From: Pictodentalium vernedei
Taxonomy: Eukaryota > Mollusca > Scaphopoda > Dentaliida > Dentaliidae
Direction: 5' to 3'
Assembly: GCA_031216915.1 (NCBI GenBank)
Contig: CM062288.1
Coordinates: forward strand, 178,185,596-178,249,595
DNA length: 64,000 nucleotides
The notes under the pieces are model-generated. The model searched no databases. It saw nothing but the letters and a program-made list of their open reading frames with translations, and had not been told where the DNA came from. The first letter of the stretch is position 1. Each line of letters starts with the position of its first letter. This document shows positions 11,091 through 22,385 of the stretch, piece by piece. A program made the position numbers and the translations under genes.

Positions 11091-12904
11091 TAGCTCAACT
11101 TTGGCAAAGCCAAATTTGAGCTTATGCCATGGCCAGTTGTCCGTCTGGCCGTCAACAATTCAATACGGCTCGGGCTGGAAGCCGTATTTATCAACCGATC
11201 TTTACGAAATTTCTTGGGTACCTTTGTTATGACCGTGGGACGAGAACGAGTGTTTTGGGGTCCGATCCGAAATTCAAGTTGGCTGCTGGCGGCCATTTTG
11301 TACAGACTTAGGTGAAATAGATTTTTGCACAGAACTTCCATATGAAAGCGCTGATTTGAATAATTTTTTGTATGAATGTTTAGTACCATGGGATACATCA
11401 CATATAATACGGTGCTTTTTATCGTACGTAAATTATGCAAATTAGACTAACTTTGATGTATTTAGTGTCACTTTCAGCACTGTAAGTGCAAATGTCAATA
11501 CGGCTCGGGCTAGAGGCCGTATTTATTAACCGATCTTTACGAAACTTCTTGGGTACCTTTAGTATCACCGTGGGATGAGAACGAGTGTTTTTGGGTGCGG
11601 TCCGAAATTCAAGATGGCCGATGACAGCCATTTTGTACAAAATTAGGTGCAATCAGATTTTTGCACAGAACTTCCATATGAAAGCGCTGATTTGAAAATT
11701 TTTGTGTGTGAATGTTTAGTACCATGGGATACATCACATATAATACAGGTTTTTTTCTCGTGCAAAAATTATGTAAATTAGATGAACTTTGATTTTTTCA
11801 GTGCTACTAACACACAGTAAGTACACATGTCAATACGGCTCGGGCTAGAGGCTGTATTTATCAACCGATCTTCACAAAACTTCTTGAGTACCCCTGTTAT
11901 CACCTTGGGACGAGAACAATTGTTTCTGAGTGCGGTCCAAAATTCAAGATGGCTGCCAGTGGCCATTTTATACCGAAATTAGGTCTAATCAGTTTTTTGT
12001 ACACAACTTCTATACGGCTCAGGCTAGAGGCCACATTTATGAACCGATCTTTACGAAACTTCTTGGGTACCTTTGTTATCACCGTGGGATGAGAACGGGT
12101 GTTTTTGGGTGTGGTCCAAAATTCAAGATGGCCACCAGCAGCCATTTTGTACCAAAATTAGTGCAATCAGTCTTTTGTACAGAACTTCTGTATAAAAGTT
12201 CTGATTTGAATAAATTTTTGTATGAATGTTTAGTAAAATGGAATACATCACATACAGTACGGGGTTTTTTCTCGTGCAGAAATTATTCAAATTAGATGAA
12301 TTTTGATTTATTTAGTGTTACTTATACACTGTAAGTGCACATGTCAATACGGCTCAGGCTAGAGGCAGTATTTATCAACCGATCTTCACGAAACTTCTTG
12401 TGTACCTTTGTTTTCACCTTGGGATGAGAACGAGTGCTTCCGAGTGCGGTCCAAAATTCAAGATGGCTGCCAGTGGCCATTTTGTACCAAAATTAGGTCC
12501 AATCAGTTTTTTGTCACAACTTCTATACAGCTCGTATTTATGAACTGATTTTCACGAAACTTCTTGGGTACCTTTGTTTTCATCTTGGGACAGGAATAAG
12601 TGTGTTTTGGGGTGCCTTTGTTATCACTGTGCTATGAGAACAAATATTTTGGGGTAGAATCAGACCCACTCTGTTACTCAAAGATTTCTTTTCTAGTTTA
12701 GCCTCTGACTGTCACCCACCTTTACAATACTTTACCTATACATTTGATACAGGCTACGGTCAGTATTTATGTACAGACTGTTACAATACTTTATATGTAC
12801 CTTTGTTATCAGGTCATTACCTAGATGTTTGTCATTGCTGTGTCACATACTATACATGTACATGTCTTGACAAGTTGAGCTGCAGTGTCATTGACACTTT
12901 CATT
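11091..12904 (+). mobile_element. Hairpin-headed tandem-repeat element, family A copy 1
   Basis: It starts with a hairpin (AGCTCAA arms, then CTTTGGC-AAA-GCCAAA). The body repeats CGATCTTTACGAAACTTC and AAGATGGC...GCCATTTTGTA in units of about 180 and 336 bp. It ends with CAAGTTGAGCT, inverse of the start, then the hairpin AGTGTCATTGACACT (12884-12898) and TTTCATT. The plan is the same as family B and the last 35 bases are shared with it, so the two families probably use the same transposition machinery. No protein is encoded; the short frames reading KKFRKDRFIN and similar are antisense translations of the repeat. Confidence 0.7.
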
Positions 12905-14000
12905 CTTTATTTAGTTTAAATATCCACTCCTTTTTATTCAGTTATCCACTTGATCTGTGATCCACTTCGGCAAAGCCGAAGAACACAGTTTAAAAACGGG
13001 TACAATTTGCTCCCAGAAATTCACCTATCTTCAGTGATATGCCAAAAAATTACAACTGAAAATCGATACACAATGGCCGTATTTTCAGATAGTCAATAAC
13101 GCTGATTTTTTGTTCTTTTTTTCCACTCGTTTGATAAAAATAGTTGTGTTATGTAAATGAGTCGGCCATCTATTTTTTTTTTGTCCGGAGATTTTATTGG
13201 CTGTTCGATGGCCATTCCCTCTGAAACTTGGTATGCATGTTCACCACCATGGGAAGTTGTGCATGTCTGATTATAGTTCCAGTGGGATTATTTTTTGCCT
13301 GAGTTATGCCCCTTTTCGACTTAGAATAATTTGCCTCAGTAGTCCGAATTTTATCTGGAGATTTTCTCGGAGGTTTATGGAACAATTCTTTGAAACTTGG
13401 CGTGCACGTTCATCACCATGAGAACCTGTGCATGTGCGATTATAGTTCCATTGGGACTTTTTTTGCCCCTTTATGACTTAGAGACCTAGAATAATTTGCC
13501 TCATTGGTCTGAATTTTGTTCAGAGATTTTCTTGGAGGTTTATGGACCAATTATTTCAAAACTTGGAATGCATGTTCACCACCATGTAAACCTGTGCCCC
13601 AGCAATTATAGTTCTGGTTGGAGTATTTTTTACCAGAGTTATGCCCCTTTTTGATTGAGAATATCAATAATTTACCACATTGGTCAAGATTTCCTTGGAA
13701 GTGTATAGACTAATTCATTCGAAACTTCGTATGATCACTGCCATGGTAGGTGCACTTATAGTTCTGGTCAGACTATTTTTTTGAGAGTTAGCCCCTTTTC
13801 AACTTGGAATAAATTGCAGCATAAGTCTGAATTTTGTCTGGGTGGGTTCTCAGAGGTTTTTGGATTAATTCTTTTGAAACTTGGTATGCATGTTCACCAC
13901 CATAGGAACCTGTGCACCTGCAATTATAATTTTGGTCGGACTATTCTTTCCAGAGTTATGACCCTACTTTAGAAATTTCACATTTATTGTCTGCATTTTG
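12905..14000 (+). repeat. Hairpin-headed tandem-repeat element, family G
   Basis: A 17-nt hairpin CTTCGGC-AAA-GCCGAAG lies at 12965-12981. From about 13200 there are five units of roughly 160-170 bp, each with TGAAACTTGG, TGCATGTTCACCACCATG and TTATAGTTC. I find no clear 3' hairpin, so the right end is open. It begins 60 bp after the end of family A copy 1. Confidence 0.5.
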
Positions 14001-14643
14001 GTTTTTGGATGATAACTTGCATTTGTATTTGACGATCAACACCAGACTTGATTTGTGTCTCAGCCGTACCAAAATACAGGTTCAGTTCCAATTGGGGTTC
14101 TGTCCGATGTTATTGGTTGGTCCATGGATCAAAAAAGAAGTTACGTACAATTCAAAAAAAGCCTACGGGGCATATTATGCAACACTAGATAGTGCTCTTG
14201 TTACGAGTGATAGTTGAAGCGTCTATTCCCAGAAAGTTCCAAATGGTATTTGCACAGGTAATAACACAATTATGAATACCTGACAATGAGAAAAAACTCG
14301 ATCCACAAAGGGCGAAACGTATCACCCCCTCCCCTTCCCACACACACAGAGACATCGGCCATGTAAAGAAACACCAGCCTAAAAAAAGGAAAGTTGGATA
14401 AAATTGTGTGTGTCATAAAAAATGGAATTATACTTTATTGCCCATTCCTGAAGGGAATTATATGCTCAGTGCACTTTGGTCAAATTGTAACCACAGGTGG
14501 TGATGGTAGTTGGGGAGGGGGGGGGGGAGGGGTAGCTAGCAGGGGATGAGTGGGTCTTGGAAGAAAGAGGGAGGCGTGAGGATATTCTAACCAAAGATTT
14601 TTAAACATGGCATAAATGGCATCAGCAAATTTTTTTAATTTTT
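14001..14643. other. Unassigned spacer
   Basis: There is no gene or known element here. A G-rich run is present at about 14514-14532. Confidence 0.3.
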
Positions 14644-15400
14644 AGCTTAACTTGACAAAGTCAAGATGAGCTTTTGCCATCACACGTGCGGAAGTCTGTA
14701 AGTTTGTCTGTGAGTCTGTTCACATTTTCCTTTAGCACAGGCTACACCCCGTAGTTCTTATCCGATTGTCACGAAATTTCATATGCAGGTTTGGGATTAT
14801 GTCTAGATAAGAACGTCCCTTTTTGGTCGCAATCAGTCAACCGTGATGGCTGAGCGAGCCCAAAACCCCAAAACCTTTAGCACAGTCTGCAGGTCGTATT
14901 TATTAAGGGATTTCATTGTAACTTGGTAGGATGCCTCTGTATAATATCTAGATGAGAACATCCCCTTTTGATCATGATCTGTCAGCTGTGATGGCTGCCC
15001 AAGCCCAAAACCCAAAAAACTTTTAGCACAGCCTGGAGGTCATATTTAATATGGAGGGATTTCATTGTAACTTGGTAGGATGACTCTGTATGATGTCTAG
15101 ATGAGAACTTCCCCATCTGGTCGCGATCTGTCAACTGTTGACGACTGCCCGAGCCCAAAATCCCAAAGCCTTTAGCACAGTCTACAGGTCGTATTTATCG
15201 AGGGATTTCATTGTAACTTTGCAGGTTGATTCCATATAATGTCTCAATGATAACTTCCCCTTTTGGTCACGATTGATCAACTGTAATGGCTACAGGGGCC
15301 CAAAGCCCAAAAACCTTTAGCACAGTCTGCAGGTCATATTTATGAAGGGATTTCATTGTAACTTGGTCGGATGACTCCAGATAATGCCTAGATGAGAACA
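14644..15400 (+). mobile_element. Family B element, 3'-truncated copy
   Basis: It opens with AGCTTAACTTGACAAAGTCA and the same hairpin as family B copy 1, followed by about five units of 143-150 bp. It stops within a unit at about 15400, where unrelated sequence starts, so the 3' half and terminal hairpin are missing. Confidence 0.65.
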
Positions 15401-16365
15401 TGGACCAGCCTAGAGGGTAATTTGAGGGAGAAGTCACTTCTCCCTCCACTGACTTCAGGGAGAAGTCAGATGAAACCAGGAGAAGTGAGAAGAAAATGTA
15501 GAGCGATGATTCTGCATTCGCTTGATCTACGTGTATATAATATTTTCATCTCTCACAAAAATAAATCACTACAATTGGGCAATAACACATCTCTATGTGT
15601 AAATTTATTTGTACAAAGAATTGTCTACGAAAAAAAAACATGCCTCTCTGTATTAATTTATTTATAAAAAAAAAAGTTTACAATTCAAATTCAAATGGGC
15701 ATTTACTTTTTAGAAGAGACAGATCAGCCTTGAATTAAACAATTCAAGCGTGTCCATTTCTTGGTCCAGAGTGAGTAAAAAGTAGATCAATACAGTCAAG
15801 GTGCCAATAACAGATCAACCCCATTAGCGGATCACTCAGTCATGAATGATCACTTTGAATTAAAAGTGATTGTTTGATTTATGAACCGAGTCCACAGTCA
15901 TGTAGGTATGGGCAATGTTTAGCAACTGGAAGAATATCACCTGTGAAGTCTGCCGTTTAATACTGAAAATGAAAGTAGGAAGTACAAACCCTTTCCGATT
16001 TGGGGAAGTTTTTCCAAGAACTGAAACGGAAACAAAAACCAAACACGAAGTTCACCAGCTGAACAAAAGTTAAAGTTTATGGTGTTTGGTGTCATTTTGA
16101 AGGTTAGAATATAGGCAAACTAATTATAAAAAAGTCCAGACCAATCAGACGCGAAAAGATGAAATAAACTTCGATCTGCGTGCCTCAGTCAACTACCCAT
16201 TAGCGGATCACGCACTGCAAAAAACGAGGAAATGCAGCAAACTCAATTTTGTTTACAGAGATGACATATGAAACAAATTATTTGCATGTGTTGTTTCGGA
16301 TAGTGCAAATATGCCAACCACATGATCATTTCCACATTCTCATCGAAATTTGCTAATAATTTTTT
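15401..16365. other. Spacer with an 11-bp palindrome
   Basis: GAGGGAGAAGT and its exact complement flank one C at 15424-15446, and AGGGAGAAGTC occurs again 30 bases on. The rest is AT-rich without a gene. At 15791 a repeat starting TACAGTCAAGGTGCC begins, described as the left end of a putative DNA transposon. Confidence 0.35.
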
Positions 16366-19287
16366 ACCTTAACTTGACATAGTCAGGATAAGCTATTGCC
16401 ATCACGCGTGCGGAAGTCTGTTAGTCTGTGATGTCTGTTCACATTTTCCTTTAGCACGGGCTACACCCCGCAGTTCTTGTCTGATCATCACGAAATTTCA
16501 GATGCAGGTTTGGGGTCATGTCTAGATGAGAATGTCCCCTTTTGGTCGCGATCGGGCAACCGTGATGGCTGCCTGAGCCCAAAACCCGAAAACCATTAGC
16601 ACAGTCTACAGGTCGTATTTATGAAGGGATTTCATTGTAACTTGGTAGGATGCCTCTGTATAACGCCTAGATGAGAACGTCCCCTTTTGGGCATGATCTG
16701 TCGACCATGATGGCTGCCCACGCCCGAAACCCAAAAACTTTTAGCGTAGTCTGCAGGTCATGTTTAATGTGGAGGGATTTCATTGTAACTTGGTAGGATG
16801 ACTCCTTATGATGTCTAGATGAGAATTTCCCCATTTGGGCATGATCTGCCAACCGTGATGACTGCCCGAGCCCAAAAGCCGAAAACCTTTAGCACAGTCT
16901 ACAGGTCATATTTATGAAGGGATTTCATTGTAACTTGGTAGGTTAACTTCATATAATGTCTAGATGAGAACGTCCCCTTTTGGTCGTGATTGGTCAGCTG
17001 TGATGGCTACAAGTGCCCGTAGCCCAAAAACCGTGAGCACAGTCTACAGGTCATATTTATGAAGGGATTTCATTGTAACTTCGTAGGATCACTCCAGATG
17101 ATGCCCAGATGAGATTGTCCCCTTTGGTTGCGATCATTCAACCATGATGGCTGCCCGAGCCCAAAGCCTGAAAACCTTAAGCACAGTCTACAGGTCATAT
17201 TTATGAAGGGATTTCATTGTAACTTGGTAGGTTGACTTCATATAATGTCTAGATGAGAACATCCCCTTTTGGACATGATTGGGCAACTTTGACGGCTAAA
17301 GGTGCCCGAAGCCCGAAAACCTTTAGCACAGTCTACAGGTCATATTTTTGAAGGGATTTCATTGTAACTTGGTAGGATGACTCCAAATAATGTCTAGATG
17401 AGAACGTCCCATTTTGGTCGTGATCATTCAGCCTTGATGGGTGCCTGAGCCCAAAAACCTTTAGCATAGGCAAAAGGTTATATTTATAGAAGGATTTCAT
17501 TGTAATCTGTTAGGTTGACTCCATATAATGCCTAGATGATGACATCCCCTTTTGGGCGTGATTGGTCAACTGTGATGGCTACAGGTGCCCAAAGCCCGAA
17601 AACCTTGAGCATAGTCTACAGGTCATATTTATGAAGGGATTTCATTGTAACTTCGCAGGATCACTCAGATGATGCCCAGATGAGATTATCCTCTTTGGTT
17701 GCGATCATTCAACCATGATGGCTGCCCGAGCCCGAAGCCCGAAAACTATTAGCACAGTCTACAGGTCATATTTATGAAGGGATTTCATTGTAACTTGGTA
17801 GGTTGACTTCATATAATGGCTAGATGAGAACGTCCCCTTTTGGACACGATTGGGCAACTGTGACAGCTTCAGGGGCCCAAAGCCCGAAAACCTTTAGAAC
17901 CGTCTACAGGTCATAATTATGAAGGGATTTCATTGTAGCTTGGTAGGATGACTCCAAATAATGTCCAGATGAGAACGTCCCCTTTTGGTCACAATCGTTC
18001 AGCCTTGATGGCTGCCCAAGCCCAAAAACCTTTAGCATGTCTAGGTCGTATTTATGGAAGGATTTCATTGTAACTTGTTAGGTTGACTCCATATAATGCC
18101 TAGATGATGACATCCCCTTTTGGTTGTGGTTGGTCAACTGTGATGGCTGCAGGTGCCTGAAGCCCGAAAATCTTGAGCACAGTCTACAGGTCATATTTAT
18201 GAAGGGATTTCATTGTAACTTCATAGGATCACTCCAGATGATGTCCAGATGAGAATGTCCCCTTTTGGTTGCGATCATTCAACCATGATGGCTGCCCAAT
18301 CCTAAAGCCCGAAAACCTTTAGCACAGTCTTCAGATCATATTTATGAAGGGATTTCATTGTAACTTGGTAGGTTGACTTCATGTAATATCTCGATGAGAA
18401 CGTCCCCTTTGGACGCAATTGGGAAACTGACGGCTACAGGGGCCCGAAGCCCGAAAACCTTGAGCACAGTCTAGAGGTCATATTTATGAAGGGATTTCAT
18501 TGTAACTTTGTAGGATCACTCCAGATGATGCCCAGATGAGAATGTCCCCTTTTGGTTGCGATCATTCAACCATGATGGCTGCCAGAGCCCCCTTTTGGTC
18601 ATGATTGGTCAACTGTGATGGCTTCAGGGGCCCGAAGCCCAAAAACCTTGAGCACAGTCGACAGGTCATATTTATGAAGGGATTTCATTGTAACTTTGTA
18701 GGATCACTCCAGATGATGCCCAGATGAGAATGTCCTCTTTTGGTTGCGATCATTCAACCATGATGGCTGCCAGAGCCCAAAGCCCAAAAACCTTTAGCAC
18801 AGTCTACAGGTCATATTTATTAAGAGATTTCATTGTAACTTGGTAGGTTGGCTTCATATAATGTCTAGATGAGAACGTCCCCTTTGGACGCAATTGGGAA
18901 ACTGACGACTACAGGGGCCCGAAGCCCGAAAACTTTTAGCACAGTCTACAGGCCATATTTATGAAGGGATTTTAATGTAACTTGATAGGATGACTCGTTT
19001 TGGAATAATTTCACTGTAACTTGGTAACTTTCGTTGATATACGTTAACTGTGAGGGCCACATACATTAACTGTGAGGTCATATTAACCCACCCCTCAGCT
19101 CTTTAGTACAGTGTACACCTCATATTATTTTTATCATAAACATAGCATACAGGGAACAGAAATGAACATATTCCCAATTATCACAATTCTTGTCTTATTT
19201 CATAATCCTTTCATAAACATTGAACATTATCCTTTTCATCAAACACAACACACAAGTTAAGCTACAGTGTCATTGACACTTTCATTT
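16366..19287 (+). mobile_element. Family B element copy 2
   Basis: It starts ACCTTAACTTGACATAGTCA, a slightly mutated family B hairpin, and carries about 19 units of roughly 143 bp. It ends with CAAGTTAAGCTACAGTGTCA, the hairpin AGTGTCATTGACACT and TTTCATTT. The closing 330 bp (from about 18960) match the end of copy 1 (2690-3018) closely. The next element begins three bases later, so the two elements are head to tail. Confidence 0.7.
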
Positions 19288-19290
19288 TTT

Positions 19291-21450
19291 AGCTCAACTT
19301 TGACGAAGTCAAATTTGAGCTATTGTCATGGCCCGTCTGTCCGTCTGTCTGTACATCAACAATTGGCTATGGCTCGGGTTAGAGGTCGTATTTATGAACC
19401 GATCTTTACGAAACTTCTTGTGTACCTTTGTTATGACCCTGGGACGGGAACGAGTGTTTTTAGGTGTGGTCCGAAATTCAAGATGGCTGCCAGTGGCCAT
19501 TTTGTACCGATGATGCAAAAATCAGTTTTTTGTACAGAACTTCTGTATGAAAGTTCTGATTTGAATAAAGTTTTGTATAAATGTTTAGTACCATGGGATA
19601 CATCACATATAATACGGGTTTTTTTCTCGTGCGTAAATTATGCAAATTAGACTGACTTTGATTTATTTAGTGTTACTTTCAGAGCTGTAAGTGCCAAGCT
19701 GCTATGGCTCAGGATAGAGGCCGTATTTATGAACCGATCTTTACGAAACTTCTTGGGTACTTTGTTATGACTGTGGGACGAGAACGAGTGTTTTTGGGTG
19801 CGGTCTGAAATTCAAGATGGCTGCCAGCTGCCATTTTGTACCGACGATGCAGAAATCTGTTTTTTGTACAGAACTTCCATACGAAAGCTCTGATTTGAAT
19901 AATTTTTTGTATGAATGTTTAGTACCATGGGATACATCACATATAATACGGGTTTTTTTCTCGTGCGTAAATTATGCAAATTAGACTAACTTTGATGTTT
20001 TTTGGTGTTACTTTCAGCACTGTAAGTGCAAATGCCAATACGGCTCGGGCTAGAGGCCGTATTTATGAACCGATCTTTACGAAACTTCTTGGGTACCTTT
20101 GTTATCACTGTGGGACGAGAACGAGTGTTTTGGGGTCCGGTCCAAAATTGAAGATGGCCGATGGCAGCCATTTTGTACGAAATTTGGTGCAATCAGATTT
20201 TTGCACAGAACTTCCTTATGAAAGCGCTGATTTGAATAATTTTTTGTGTGAATGTTTAGTACCATGGGATACATCACATATAATACGGGTTTTTTTTCTC
20301 GTGCAGAAATTATGCAAATTAGATGAACTTTGATTTTTTCAGTGCTGCTTACACACAGTAAGTACACATGTCAATACGGCTCGGGCTAGAGTCTGTATTT
20401 ATGAACCGATCTTCACGAAACGTCTTGGGTACCTTTGTTATCACCTTGGGATGAGAACGAGTGTTTCTGGGTGCGGTCCAAAATTTAAGATGGCTGCCAG
20501 TGGCCATTTTGTATCGAAATTAGGTCTAATCAGGTTTTTGTACACAACTTCTATACGGCTCAGGCTAGATGCCGTATTTATGAACCGATCATTACGCAAC
20601 TTCTTGGGTACCTTTGTTATTACCGTGGGGTGAGAATGAGTGTTTTTGGGTGTGATCCGAAATTCAAGATGGCCACCAGCAGCCATTTTGTACCAAAATT
20701 AGTGCAATCAGTCTTTTGTACAGAACTTCTGTAGGAAAGTTCTGATTTTAATAAATTTTTGTATGAATGTTTAGTAACATGGAATACATCACATATAGTA
20801 CGGGTTTTTTTCTCGTGCAGAAATTATGCAAATTAGATGAACTTTGATTTATTCAGTGCTACTTATACTCTGTAAGTGCACATGTCAATACGGCTCGGGC
20901 TAGAGGCTGTATTTATGAACCGATCTTCACAAAACTTCTTGGGTACCTTTGTTATCACCTTGGGACGAGAACGAGTGTTTCTGGGCGCAGTCCAAAATTC
21001 AAGATGGCTGCCAGTGGCCACTTTGTACCGAAATTAGGTCCAATCAGTTTTTTGTCTCAACTTCTACACAGCTCATATTTGTGAACTGAACTTCACGAAA
21101 CTTCTTGGGTACCTTTGTTTTCACCTTGGGACAGGAATGAGTGTGTTTTGGGGTGCCTTTGTTGTCACTGTGCTGTGAGAACAAATATTTTGGGGTTCAG
21201 TCAGACCCACTCTGGGACTCAAAGATTTTTTCTAGTTTAGCATCTGACTGTCACCCACCTTTACAATACTTTACCTATACATTTGTTACAGGCTACGGTC
21301 AGTATTTATGTACAGACCGTTACAATACTTTATATGTACCTTTGTTATCAGGTCATTACCTAGATGTTTGTCATTGCTGTGTCACATACTATACATGTAC
21401 ATGTCTTTGTCTTGACAAGTTGAGCTACAGTGTCATTGACACTTTCATTT
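19291..21450 (+). mobile_element. Family A element copy 2
   Basis: It begins AGCTCAACTTTGACGAAGTC (hairpin with GAA loop) and ends AGTGTCATTGACACTTTCAT at 21450. Inside are about nine units with AAGATGGC...GCCATTTTGTA. By eye it is nearly identical to 28137-30260 over long stretches, which points to recent movement. Apparent frames of 60-127 codons on both strands are repeat translations. Confidence 0.7.
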
Positions 21451-21863
21451 CAAAGGGAATGTTCCGAGCTATAAGAAAGTTAAGAAAAAAAAACAAATAA
21501 AATACATGTAACTGATCGAATTCATTCGGCGACCATACGAATTCTTGAGCAACTTGCAGTGAAAGTCTAGGCCTACCACTCGGTATTTTGTGTTTTAAAA
21601 GCAGTTAGCATTTCAAATGCTAGCTGACAAACTTCGAGTGCTGTGTTCCGATTTCAGTTTGTGCAGAAAAACTAAAATATATCCCCCACGACTCACTAGC
21701 AGTTACAATAATACAAGGGCTTGCCGCCAATTCCCCGCGATCATTGGAATAGAATGCACATTGATCCTTTATCCAACAAAGCGGCAGAAAACGCCCAGAA
21801 AGTTCACACAAATTGGGCTCCTAAAATCTGAAATATATTGAATGTTGCATATTACAACCATGG

Positions 21864-21915
21864 AAATATGGATATCATTGGATCTCACCGAGCCGGTCCA
21901 ATGATATCCACATTT
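21864..21915. repeat. Inverted repeat, 14-bp perfect arms
   Basis: TGGATATCATTGGA (21869-21882) and its exact complement (21897-21910) flank a 14-base loop. Pairing continues outward past one mismatch (AAAT/ATTT). It matches no neighbouring repeat family. Confidence 0.6.
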
Positions 21916-22296
21916 GCATGATTTCATTGAGAGATACCCATCAAATCTCCAAAGATCAGTAGGGGAATTAAAGAGATGTGGGGGGGGGGGGGGGGGGGTG
22001 GGGGGAGGGGCAGGAGGTGGGGTGGGGGGTATTTCTTATCCCAATAAAATCTGAAAATCTAGGTCTCAAATGGAGCATTCTGGTAGGTTTTGTAGTGAAA
22101 ATTGTCTTCTTTTTTACAGTAGCAAAACTTGATATTTTTAACCAGGATGTTGCGACTTTCAAGTTTAAAGACCAATGGCGGCTCACCCGTTGGGAGTACC
22201 CTAGACAAGTCCGGGGGGGGGGGGGGGATGCAAAATGTGAGAAGCTACAAGAAGTCAACCGACCCCCGGAGCCCTCTGCATTTTAATTTAGGGGCC

Positions 22297-22385
22297 TACC
22301 TGGTCACTGATTAGGCTAGCCGTAGCAGATCTTGCTAGGAATCCTGGCAAGATCCTCTCCGGTTAGCCTAATCAGTGACCAGGTA
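22297..22385. repeat. Inverted repeat, 22-bp perfect arms with nested inner stem
   Basis: TACCTGGTCACTGATTAGGC and two further bases (22297-22318) pair perfectly with 22364-22385. A second stem, GATCTTGC (22328-22335) with GCAAGATC (22347-22354), is nested inside, giving a two-part hairpin about 89 nt long. Confidence 0.65.

Noticed and set aside
21978-22286. Glycine-rich and proline-rich frames around the G-runs
   Set aside because: They are produced by homopolymer G tracts and lack further coding features.
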